Of a stretch of 64,000 nucleotides of DNA, positions 1 through 10,216 are shown one piece after another. The notes beneath the pieces were generated by a model. That model saw nothing but the letters and a program-made list of their open reading frames with translations, searched no databases and had not been told where the DNA came from. A program made the translations under genes and the position numbers. Every line of letters starts with the position of its first letter. Position 1 is the stretch's first letter. The stretch spans positions 558,001-622,000 of the forward strand of contig RSEE01000036.1 in assembly GCA_003971905.1 (NCBI GenBank). The letters run 5' to 3'. This DNA is from Moniliella sp. 'wahieum' (Eukaryota > Basidiomycota > Moniliellomycetes > Moniliellales > Moniliellaceae).

Positions 1-779
1 ACCCCGGAAGCATTACCACAGAACAAAACAACATGGCTAATCGAAATTTCTGGTGCACAATCTTGTGGGCCTTGCCCACCTTCAATTTCGTACGTAGTCC
101 TCACATCTATCCGGAACCTTGTTACCGGCATTTTCGATTAGCTATGAAGGGTCGAGAATTGAGAGACGGCAGAGGAGAGAGGCTGCTGCATGAAACAAGC
201 GCCACGAAGCAGGAATCAGCGATCCGAGAGAACCTGGTCGCCTGGTAGTGTCGCAAGTCACCGTGGCGTGGCGGTGCCGCGATGCGATGACGGGGGTTTT
301 GATGCAGGTGATCGCCCGCAGATGGTTCTTTTCTGGTGGATAAATTACCGATTGGATACTGGTAGGCTGCCCCCTGCGGCTCTCGATCGTTTCACACCCA
401 TTGCCAATGGCTGCCCGTTATTGATTCGGCAACGCCCGGCGGTCCCTTGCTCCACACGCGGCGAACAAGCCACACCATCACGCCAGCATTTCACTGTGGC
501 GCAGCGGCCATGGCTTCTGTTTTGGGTCGTTCTCTACCTTCTCTCGCGCGCCACGCCAACTGTCCAAGACTTGGGCACCAGCCCAACCGAGTGCATCCAT
601 CGCAGCTGCTTCTCCTTCCTTCCCCACCGCCCAGCCCGTCTACCAGTACAGGTCCCCAGTCCATGCAGCCGCTCTGGTCTAAACCCCATACCACGATGCA
701 CATGATGTAGTGTCCCTGCCTCCAGACCAACAACAATCAATATCAATATTCAATCACCGTCCCCGTTGCGTCGGTCGCT
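1..779. other. Intergenic or unassigned left edge
   Basis: Open frames on both strands (the longest at 190-705, plus strand) show no recognisable domain, no splice pattern and no conserved motif. The segment is the downstream flank of the minus-strand acyltransferase gene, so part of it should be 3' untranslated sequence. Nothing else is supported. Confidence 0.4.
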
Positions 780-2905
780 TCACTTTGACTTTGTCGGCGA
801 GGCCAGTGCGTCCTGCACGTGCTCCTTGGCCTCTGCCACCTTGTCCTGCACGCTGTCGTTCGCCAGCCCAGCCAGGTCGGGCAGCGGGTTGGTTGAGCGC
901 TGCACAGCGTTGGTCTGGCTCTGGGACGCCTCGACGCCCGACGCGCGCGCATGGACGTCCGAGTCGGATGCCGAGGGCGCAGGCGAGAGAGAGGCGGGTG
1001 GGCGGGAGGAGCGAGGCGGGCCCGGCGTTTGCTCGTCCAGCGGTCCAGCACACGGCCCAGGCCCAGCTGGAACGCCACCAGCCCAGCGGCGGCAACCCAG
1101 AGCCCGTACCAGCGTGCCGCGGCGTACGCTTGGGTCGAGCTGTGCCAGTCCAGGACAAGGAAGGGCGCAACGGTAAAGTTGAGCGTGGTTTGCGTCGCAA
1201 CCACACTGAGCGCCGAATAGAGCAGTTGCCCTTTCGTGTACCGTGGTCCCAACGAGCTGAATAGGTCGGGGTTCGACAGCAACTTTGCCAGTGACGGCAC
1301 GGCGTCCGGGCCGTGCGGTAGCGGAAAGGGTACAGTCATGTTGGGGTTCGGTGTCGTCGCTCCCGATACGGGGTAGAGAGACGAACTTGAGCCGGCTCGC
1401 AGCAGTACATCGTCCATCTCCTTCACTGTCTGCTCGTCCCCTTCGTCCTCCACTTCTTCTGACAAGTGCAGCATTTTCGCGCAGCACCTTGGCTTGGGTA
1501 CGGCGCGCACGCGCACGGCGCAGTGACGGGTTGGGCGTGTGGGGGTCTTCAAAGAAGAGCGGACGGATGTGGCGACGGATGTTCTTGGCCAGCGCAGAGA
1601 AAAGGCCAGCCAAGACGAACGCAAGGTAATACCCGGGCGCACACCATGCCAAAAGGCCGAAGTGAGGAAGGTGAGCATGCTCGCGGCAAAGCCTGGCTTG
1701 GCCCCGGGCGGGACGAGACGCTTGTAGACATTGTTGCGAAGCCAGATGTTGGTGTTGATGTTCCAATGGTCCAGCACTTCCTTCCAGTTGTTGGCCAATT
1801 CAATGTGCAGAATGTCCACGTTCAAACACCGATTCCATTGGGCTACCCAATGGTCCCTCTGTCCCGTCCGCTTACTAGGCGAGGCCGGGGCGTACCCATT
1901 GAACCCCAACCCGCTCACCACGCAAGCCCCGTCGGTGAGAGACCAAACGCCATAGTACTTGGTCCGGGCCGCCAAGCCAGCCAGCTGAATAAACAACATG
2001 CGCTTCCCAAATGATATATCAGCTACGCGCCGCCCTGGGCGGCCGGCTGGGTCAAGCGCATGTAGCTGTACTTGCTGCCCATCGTCATGAACAGTCCCGT
2101 ACACCCAGCCCTAGCACCACTTGCTGCGCCGCCTTGGTCCACCGGCCTAACGGAATGGACTTCTGTAGCGACAGAGGCTCTTGGGACAACGCGCTTCGCA
2201 GCGTCTTTGGGCCCCCACGATTGCGGCACAGGTTCGGTGGGAGGCGTGGTATAGAAGCGGCCTTCGGCCCAAGCTTGGTAGTCGACAAAGCGCGTGGCAG
2301 GACCAATGAGCACACCAGGAAAGTAAAACACGTACCCCAAAAACTCGAGGAGCGAGGGCATGGTCGTGATCCGCGACTTGCGCTGCCATGCGTCCAGCTC
2401 GGCTAGGGGCCGGTGCTGGCCATCGTAGCAGTCCCACGCAAACGTGGTCAGATTCATCACCAGCACCATCTGCATCGAGGTGATCTCCATTTCGGTGAGG
2501 GGATGTTTCCGAATTGGCGGATGAGGTGGTTGACCAGCAGATGGGCCATCTGGGCAAACATGACAATCCACGGCATCCGCGCCCCACCCAAGCCGACCGA
2601 GACGACGGCGTAGGTGAGGCAGGCCGAGACGAGCAGCTGCGCGTACCCGCCGTACAGGTGCAGCACGGGGCCCATGAAGATCCAGGAGACGACGATGTTG
2701 GTCAGGTGCTTGGCACGCGGAGGCAGGTAGGGCAAGGGCACGACGAGCGGAAGGCAAGGAGGAGGAGGGAGAAGAGCTTGACATAGTCGACGGGGGCGCC
2801 GAGCTGGTCGGCGAGCGCTTGGTACGCGCCGTCGACCGTGCCGGTGCCAGCACTCCAGAGGGCGAGCGCGGGGGCGAGCGCCTCGGAGAGGGGCGCAGAC
2901 AGCAT
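780..2905 (-). CDS. ALE1: ALE1/LPT1-type lysophospholipid acyltransferase (MBOAT family)
   Basis: Membrane-bound O-acyltransferase that re-acylates lysophospholipids at the ER (Lands cycle). Start ATG at 2905-2903 opens MLSAPLSEALAPALALW. The second segment reads MPWIVMFAQMAHLLVNHLIR, the third MVLVMNLTTFAWDCYDGQHR and EFLGYVFYFPGVLIGP. The catalytic region carries NVDILHIELANNWKEVLDHW, WNINTNIWLRN with the family Asn, and FLTSAFWHG with the family His (about 1630-1660), followed by GYYLAFVLAGLF. The C-terminal membrane part contains QTTLNFTVAPFLVLDWHSS. The tail ends HVQDALASPTKSK and the stop is at 782-780. About 700 codons, slightly long for the family because of an acidic loop (EEVEDEGDEQ). 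The frame breaks at about 2755, 2505, 2027, 1632 and 1473. At 1632 one G is missing after CCGGG, and at 1473 one A is extra in GAAAA, so these look like homopolymer consensus errors rather than decay. Confidence 0.9.
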
Positions 2906-5400
2906 GGCAGGCAGGGCGGCAGCGGTGGTGGTGGCAGAGCGGCGCAAAAGGTGGGCGCAGGCGCAGGTGGCAGCAAAAATGGGCTGCGCGGGACGGCGGG
3001 CGGGTGTCACCCACTGGGATGCATGATGAGCACGCGCTGGAATGGGTGAGCACCGCTGACGAAGACCCCTGGTCGAGCCTGTCTGGCCTAAGAATGTCCC
3101 CGAGGAGTTAGGGCAACCGGTAGCATCTAAACCCAAGGCCCAACAGGGATGAATGGCCTGCCTGATGCTGTGCGCCCGCCAGCAAGGCCGGGGGGCAGAA
3201 GCCGCGCTCGACTGAGTCTGCCAGCATCGATGGTCGGCCATGACATCATCAGTGCGCCGGCCCTGCGCAGTTGTCCATCCGGCATCATCGCAGTTCCTGT
3301 GTTTTGCCCAGACGGGGCCACGAGGTGGCACGTGCACGCTGACAGCAATGCCTGCTTGCATTGCCCCTTCAAACTTCAAGCTTGACCACGCCTCTCCCGC
3401 CGCTACGATGGCTACTGGGCCCCGCCACTGGCCGTCCACGACATCTGTCCTACTGGCAAAACCAACCGAGAGGCGGAGGAAAGAACAAAGACGACACACC
3501 AGTGAGAAGAACAAGGCCTGGGCTTGACGAGAGGATTTGCGCGTTGACCGCGGCCCAATCGCGACTCGAGCCATAGCCAGTCCTCCCGATCTCGTTGGGA
3601 GATCCGACGCAGCCCAGGTACTCGATGTGGGAGGTGTGGTGAAACTACGACGCTGGCCGACGGGTTGAGGTATGGAACAGGCACCACCGCAGCACTTCCC
3701 TCTCGGCAATTTAACATGGCACTTGGGCTCCCTCTCTCGTTGGTCGGAAAGATGAGCATGCTCGTCAAGGTATGCCTGCCACACCGAGACATTGCGGGGT
3801 CCCGGATGAGGTTTCTGACCATGGCTTGCAAAGTAGCAGGAGCACTGCCGAGGCCAACCGACATATGAATGGTGGCTCCAAATGCCGTATACCGGATGCG
3901 GAAGAAAAGGGCGTCTTAAGTGGAGTGTGGGGGCACTCGCCAATAAAGTGTTTGCGGGCGCCGTAGTAGAGGCCAAAAGTGTCTTTACTCAAAAGAGAGT
4001 CTATCTGCAGGAATACGAAGTAGGCCAGAGGCCCAATCACACGAGAGGTCACTTGTTCATCCGATACGCGATATAGGCATACTGAGGGCGCGAGGGTACC
4101 GAGTAAAACGAAACAGAAGGGGTTGGACTCTGCGACACAGTTTCCCACGGAGAGAGGGGGGTAAGGCTCCACCACAAGCTGGACGGGGGGGGGGAAAAGG
4201 GTGGAGATAAGAGGGGTAGCAAAAACTGTAGTGAATCAGTTGTGGTCGCTTTGGAGACTATAGTAGTAAGGAAGGAGAGTGAAAGTACGTCAATCACGGT
4301 GGCGACCAAGAAGTGGGACCAGGCTTACGATTGAGCAAGTAATGCTCATTCATTCCTGCCGCCTTGCCAGCCAATTGGCAGTATCTCGCCTCCTCATGTT
4401 GTCGTTCCCGATACCATCTCCATGCTCCCGGACCCCAGTAGGGGTGTTGTGGGGGCACACACCAGAGACCAGGTAGTGCATCAACTCCCGTGTGGAAGTC
4501 AGGTGTCAGGTACCGTCGGTTCGCTCGACCCATCATTAGGCCCGGTCTATACGCGCCACATCACAAAAACACACAACTGCTCTTTGCCCCCCGATGGACC
4601 AGCTGGACAAGACGGTTCCCCCTCGTGCTCTTTTTTCTCTGCCCGTTAGGTCGCCAAGCTGTGGGACGGCTCATGCGGCGCGCATCGCATCCGGGCTGTC
4701 CCCCCCGCCACCGTCCGCCGTCGCGTGACAATCGGGCTATCGTCCTTCACGCTCTCCAGCAGACGGGGTACGAGCCAGGGTGACTCGACGCGGACTGTCG
4801 CGCCTATATAAACGTTATTTTCCCCCTATGCGCTCGTCCCTGGACGTTTTCTTCCTCCGTGCGACCCTTTGTCTCATCAGGCCTCAGGAGAGCGACCAGG
4901 GACAACTAACCGATGCTCAGGTCTCCCCCGTCGCTGTCCCGAACACCTACTCTTCGATAAAGATGTCGGGGCTCAGGGAGCTGGGCCCAGGGGCAGGCGA
5001 CCGCACCTCGTTTTCATGCACAGCGGGACGCTTTAATGACCGGTATAGCTCGTGTCGCATGTGTTTCTGGCCCTTGTTCTGGCCGCGACGAAAAAGGGTC
5101 GCACGTACCCCGCCAATCTGATTGGCCGGCTTTATAGAGCAACCTTCCAACGTAGAAGAAGAGACTCTACAGTACCCCGATGCGAGACGGGTGCATCGCA
5201 TTTTCTGGGCACCACCCACCACCACTTCGAGCGCTGCATGGACCAACCCCCCTTCACCGAATCTTTCCCATGCACTACCCCGCACGACCATTGGGTTTCC
5301 CCCAAGCGGTTTCATTAACAATTCATCTTTCCTCGTTCCGTTGAACTCAACGTTGATTAATGGTTAGCGATGAGCGATCAGTGGCTCTGTCGATTCGCGC
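2906..5400. other. Intergenic region of 2.5 kb
   Basis: Upstream flank of the acyltransferase gene. Long frames on the minus strand (2702-3976) run through it but their products have no recognisable domain and no plausible splice links, so I treat them as chance frames in GC-rich DNA. A G-run lies near 4180-4190. A clear TATATAAA stands at 4805-4812 on the plus strand, followed by pyrimidine-rich sequence and short open frames on both strands (4780-5121 plus, 4947-5321 minus) with no known match. An AACGTT palindrome lies at 5349-5354. Confidence 0.4.
4805..4812 (+). promoter_or_regulatory. TATA-box-like element
   Basis: TATATAAA in GC-rich surroundings, followed within 60 bases by CT-rich sequence typical of fungal transcription starts. 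No convincing gene follows, although an open frame continues to 5121. It may drive a non-coding or short transcript, or be a chance match. Confidence 0.3.
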
Positions 5401-5592
5401 TTAGCACATGTTGGGAATGTTGCAGATCAAATCCCAGATGGCCGAGCAGACGAGCCACTGGACAAAGCAGTGGCAGCATTCGCGACAGTTGGGATGGTGT
5501 CGCTGCTTGGGCAGGTGGACTGGCGCCGGGGCGCCACCTGGTTCGCCGTAGCCCTGCGGCGGGTAGGCGGGCGGCGGTGCTTCGTTGCCCAT
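5401..5592 (-). CDS. Small proline-rich protein with cysteine/tryptophan-rich C-terminal tail
   Basis: A 63-residue frame from ATG 5592-5590 to a TAA at 5403-5401. The N-terminal half is PPPAYPPQGYGEPGG, with a PPxY motif that WW domains such as those of Rsp5 ligases bind. The C-terminal half packs cysteines and aromatics (CRECCHCFVQWLVCSAIWDL, then ICNIPNMC), the layout of CYSTM-like or palmitoylated membrane-tail peptides. The frame is open further upstream to 5799. A GTACGC donor and a CCGCAG acceptor about 65 bases apart lie between about 5655 and 5720, so a longer or spliced N terminus is possible. Function is unknown and the family link rests on composition only. Confidence 0.45.
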   Translation of the reverse strand: MGNEAPPPAYPPQGYGEPGGAPAPVHLPKQRHHPNCRECCHCFVQWLVCSAIWDLICNIPNMC

Positions 5593-6744
5593 CGGTGGCG
5601 CTGTTGGCGGGGGGGCGATGGGGAAGCACAGTCGCTGGGTCAGCGGCCTGCGGATGGAAGAGGCGCGAGCACGAGGGGAGGGAGGGAGGGAGAGCAAGGA
5701 GGGGACGGTGCGTACCAGAGAAAACAAAGCGGACGTGTGGTGGTGGGAAGGCCAAGAGGAGCAGACAAAAGCGCAACGCAACTGGCAACAACTAGCCACA
5801 GGCTGTGCGACGGAGCCCGATCGCGCTCAACAAACAAGGAAGCGAACAGCAGAGGCTGAATTCAGCCTGAAGCGCTGAGCGTAACAGTGGGATACTGTAT
5901 TGACCGAGGACTGATACCGCGCACTCAGTACTCAGTCGGAGTCCTCAGTCAGTGCCGAGCGAACGCGGGTGGAACGCAACGCGAGGACGAGGGCCGAGGC
6001 CAGGGCAGTGCCAGCGCCCAGCTAGAGCCTGCCAGTGCGAGCAGGCGAGCCGAGGCGGGGCCAAAGGCTGGCACAGCGCCAGTGCCCCCCAGTGGCCACC
6101 CGACGCCGAACATCCGACCCGCAGATCATCCATCGCCACAATCATTGATCCATCGATCATCGATCATCATCAGGAATCATTAATCATTAATCACCGGTCA
6201 CCAGCTGGCGTACTCAGCCACAGCACTGCCCTGCCCATGCCATCGCAGGCCATCATGCATCATGCATCATCAATCATCGATCATCCCTCTGATCGCCTCC
6301 GCCCTCCCCCGCCTTGCATCACACAACCATCAAGCAACACACATCACACGTCACCCATCGGGCACGGGCTACCAACATGACGTCACCTGCGTCACCCCCT
6401 CTCCCCCTTGCACAGGCCGAGGCGGCTGGACCCATCAGCAACCACGAATCGCTAATCATTAATCATTCTACCCCATTGCCACCCCCATCCCCTTGCCCCC
6501 TTTCCGCCGCTTTGCTGCTCATGAGCCAACCCATCCATAACGTACAAAACACACATCCACACCCTTCAACGTTCAACAGACACATCGCTAGCACACACCC
6601 AAACGCATCTGGCCCCCGACGCATCGCGTGGGGCCAGCGCTTCTTCACGGAGGTCACCATAGGGCCACCACAATTCAACCGCAGCGGATCCAACCACCCA
6701 CGACGCCAAACCAGGCGCCTCTCCAAACCAGGCACGATCAACGA
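5593..6744. other. Intergenic region with ATCATT-rich repeats
   Basis: Contains ACTCAGTACTCAGTC-like sequence near 5928-5950, then a stretch dense in ATCAT words (6120-6290) including TAATCATTAATCA at about 6180-6193 and TAATCATTAATCATTC at 6453-6468. AACGTT lies at 6568-6573. Open frames here are low-complexity and not supported as genes. Confidence 0.4.
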
Positions 6745-7537
6745 TCAGCCGTGCACGATGGCGCCCCCACCGCCAGCAGGCGGGTAATATAGTTTCTCTT
6801 CTGGGTCACCATAGGGCGCATTCAAAGGTTTGCCGCGCAGGAACCCCGCCGGGCGACTGCCCCGGCGTCCAAACGCTCGTTCCTTCTTGGCACAGATAAA
6901 TGTGATCAGGGCAGCAAGCAGGATATCCACGTTGGGCTCAACTACCGACAGAGGGGGCAGAGATGGTTAGATTAGGGTAGGAGCAGGGTAGGGTGGGAAT
7001 GAGGTTCGCGTTCGTCCAGCGTGCTGTGCGCCGTTAGGGTGGGCCCGGCGCGCCCAGCGGATGCGAGGGAAGGACAGGGGGGGATCTACGTACCAAATAG
7101 ATGGAGCACCATCTTGGTTCCGATCGTTTGGATCCGAATCTTGGCCATCGAGCCGGGGGTGGGCGAGGTGGTAGGTGCGCAGCTGAGGGTCGTAGCTGAT
7201 GGGCAAACTGGCTTCGCCGTGGGAGTAGGGTAGCTAACTTGCCACCCCTCCCACGGCCACGGTTTGTGCAGACACAGCCGATCGTCCCCGTGCGCATCCA
7301 ACACGCGAAACGTTGAGGACGCCAACTCATGCTGCACTTGCGCCACCTCCCTCCCTGTCCGTACATCCACCACCTCGTACCGCCTTTCCCACAGGCCCGC
7401 TCGCTTGTGCCACAAAACACCGCCTCGTTCGTCGCTCGATCCACCGCTACCATCTCGGACGTCCAGCCCCCGGGGGCAAGTACCTCAATCGCCGCTGGAA
7501 GCGGGTGGGCGGCATAGCCCGGCGCCAAACACGGCAT
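6745..7537 (-). CDS. Tubby-like / LURP1-related beta-barrel protein
   Basis: About 213 codons from ATG 7537-7535 to TGA 6747-6745, with one intron at 6942-7093 (GTACGT donor, CGGTAG acceptor) joining HLF to VEPNVDILLAALITFICA. Segments read GGWTSEMVAVDRATNEAVF, then RRYEVVDVRTGREVAQVQHE, then HKPWPWEGWQVSY, PISYDPQLRTYHLAHPRLD and KIRIQTIGTKMVL. The alternation of short beta strands with a closing hydrophobic helix (DILLAALITFICAKKERAFG) resembles the tubby C-terminal/LURP-one fold found in many small fungal proteins. Three frame changes (about 7413, 7226 and 7122) are needed, each fixed by a single base. The true start could lie upstream, because the frame is open to 7729. Biochemical role unknown; the fold call is by pattern only. 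Confidence 0.55.
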
Positions 7538-9254
7538 CCCACCTGAAATCGCCTGCCAACGCGCTTCATGCGACGGCGTACGACGCAGCGCCAGGCCCAC
7601 ACGCTTGCTGCCCCCCACAGTAGCACGGCGGACAAGTTGGTGGCCAACGACCAAGGGCCTGGCTGCACGCTGCGACCAGCTGCGCGCCAGTCCCCTCCGA
7701 TCCTCCGGCACCGACTCGTATCCCCGCACGGGCCCGCGCCCACCGGCACACTCTCCCCCGCTAGGGGGAGCGTCAGATCAATGGGCAGGCGAGGGAGGGG
7801 GGACGGACGGGTAGGGTAGCGGCCGGTCGAGTGGGAGCGATAGGGGGTCGGGCGCGCGAGGGGGCAGTGCATTGCCATCAGGCGTCGGGGAGGGGGTCGC
7901 GCAGTCGGGGCGGTGGCATAGGGCAGACGGAGGCGGTGGATGTGGTGGTGGTGGGGGGAGCGGGCGGCGGTAGGAAGCTGATTGCATCGCCCAGGACTCA
8001 CAGTTGGCGGTAGATCGGTCGATGCGGTTGGGGGAGTGGGGGGGGGGGATGGTGGGGGGAGAGGCGAGTGGCCTGTGCGATGTCCTGCTGCCTCCGCTTG
8101 GGTTCCGCGGGTCTGGCGGCGCAGTGTTGAGCGCCCAGCAGCCCCTATGCTAATTGGGCCCCAGATCTCACATCTTACTCGACGCGCCGCTGAGCTCACC
8201 TTAAGGCTTAGAACGCCTGCACAGACCAGGGCACAGGGCCGGTGCAGGTTACTGCCGGCGAGTGACGGTCACTGGTCACTTGCACTGTCACGTGCACGCT
8301 CCATCCGCTCCTGCTGCTCTGCTCGTCCATTTTCGCGATCCGCCATGGCATATTCTGTACTCCGCGAGCAGCTCAGCCTATTCATGCTTTTCTTGGCCAC
8401 CTCGGGGTGGTGGGATCTAGAACCATCAAAATGACTGACGGATGTGAGCCCAGTAGTAGTAGCAAGCCACCTACGCGAATGCGCCCAGATCTCACCGTGC
8501 TCCTCTCCAGGGGATTTTTATTGATTCAGGCTGTCGGTGTAGATGGGGGAATGATACCGATGAGAGAGGGGAAAAATCAACAGAAGGGAAGGGGAGGAAA
8601 AAAGGGGAAGAGGGGGAAGCACCGCGTGTGCCAGCGCAGCCAGAAGGGCAAGGTTCAAGAGTGGGTCCGAGAGCAACAAATGAATGCCCGTTGGGGTTTT
8701 GGCTCTATGGTCGGTTTTAGGGGGGGGGTGGAGGTGATTGGATAGACCGGGGGAGGGGACACACTCGGTGAATGAGGGGGAGAAGCAGTGGGCGAACTCA
8801 AACTGGACGCGAGAGGAAAACAACACACAGGCCGCGCCTGTGATGGGGTGTGGGATGAGACGAGGAACAAGCTGTAGGGTGCAACCTGTGGGTCGATGAA
8901 AGCCAGCAGGCAGAGTTGATTGTGCAACCAGCAGAATGGGAACAAGGAGTGGAACGAGGCGACAGAGAAGGAAGAAGCCAAAAGGTGGAGAATGGGACAT
9001 ATGTGGTGTTTGTTCCACTGTGAGCGGGGTAAACGTGCGCTGACGCGCCGAAAGGCTTCAACATTGAATGGCAAAGCAAGACACCTTCACCGTCTCTTTG
9101 TCACTGTGCCTCTCAGCATGCGAGAGATCATATGGATCGTGCCCACGTCCTTTTCCCGTTCCAACGTTTTCTTCTCGAGGGATGCCCTCTGACAGCATGA
9201 CAGAGGAATTGACGATGTGCTGAGAGAGTGCTGAGTATACGAGAAGAGTGTCAG

Positions 9255-9273
9255 TTGAACGTTGAACGTTTTG
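9255..9273. repeat. GAACGTT heptad repeat
   Basis: Two tandem copies of GAACGTT preceded by TT. Each copy contains the palindrome AACGTT. The same heptads recur in other intergenic regions of this window (near 25850-25890, 26479-26492 and 57547-57560). Confidence 0.6.
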
Positions 9274-10140
9274 ATCGTTGAAACAGTCATCGATCTCAAA
9301 AGAGTGCTCACTGAGCTGAGATCAGCTCTGAGTGGCTCTTCCCAGCGCTCTCAGCGTCAGCTTTCAGCCTCTCAGCGATCTCAGCGTGTTCTCAGATGAA
9401 CGCTCCACCCAGCTGGGTTTTGGCTTTAACGCGGAACATTTGATACAGGAGTCGGTTGGATGGCGAGGAAAAGCAGCGTTGCTCTACAGCGCCACTCTGG
9501 CCGGCCAAAAGCCTGCCCCTCCTGCCCACGAACGAGAATGGAGGGCACAGGATGTGGATGCGGCAGGGTCGGGAAGACTGCGGCTGACGAGTGCTGAGGC
9601 CAGGTCCAATGTAGTGCCCCCATTGACGCCATCAGCAAGCAAGGGGTGCTGCGGTGCTCTTGTTCCGTGGTCAGAACGTTGGTCCAAGCTTCCACTTCAC
9701 GCTTCAAGCTTCTTGGCCTTCAATTAAGCGCAGAGGATGTTGTGTGGGGCGGGCGTTCGGACGATTGATCCGACGATCAAGGCCTGGTGATCAATGATTG
9801 GTGGTGATGTGAGAGAGCGCTGACAGCAGCGTGGCTTGGGCCAGCACACAGCAGGCCCGCTGGGGGGGGGCAGCGCCAGTGCGTGGGCTGCGCTGGGAAG
9901 GATAGGGTTGGCCATGGAGCGGCAGGCACACAGTGGCGTGGAGGCCAGGAACAGACAGCGGCTGACTGTGACAGGCGTGTGCTGCCTCGTGCTGGGGTGT
10001 AGCCACGAACCCACATGCACAAGCAGCGCATGGATGCATGCGTACGAGGCGTCTGCGCGTACAGCATATACCCAGCCTACGCCCGCATCCAGCCTTCCAT
10101 CCTTCCATCCATCCTCCCTCCCTCCACCACCCCACCACCT

Positions 10141-10195
10141 CACCACCCTCACCACCCTCACCACCCTCACCACCCTCACCACCCTCACCACCCCC
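10141..10195 (+). repeat. CACCACCCT 9-base tandem repeat in 5' leader
   Basis: About six head-to-tail copies of the nonamer CACCACCCT, ending about 20 bases before the ATG of the RRM gene. The position makes it part of the 5' untranslated leader or the core promoter of that gene. Confidence 0.75.
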
Positions 10196-10216
10196 ACCAC
10201 CCCCCTGGCCCCTGCC

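Larger units (their letters stand above)
7538..10216. other. Intergenic region of 2.7 kb
   Basis: Divergent spacer between the tubby-like gene and the RRM gene. It holds G-runs near 8040, a region rich in CTCAG/CTGAG words (9305-9395) with a near-palindrome around 9313-9330, a GAACGTTGAACGTT double heptad at 9257-9270, and the 5' untranslated region of the RRM gene with a 9-base repeat. Open frames (for example 8518-9018 minus and 9332-9727 plus) show no domain. Confidence 0.4.

Noticed and set aside
8344-8434. Short frame starting MAYSVLREQLSLFMLFLATS
   Set aside because: One hydrophobic stretch only; no splice partner, no promoter and no recognised family.
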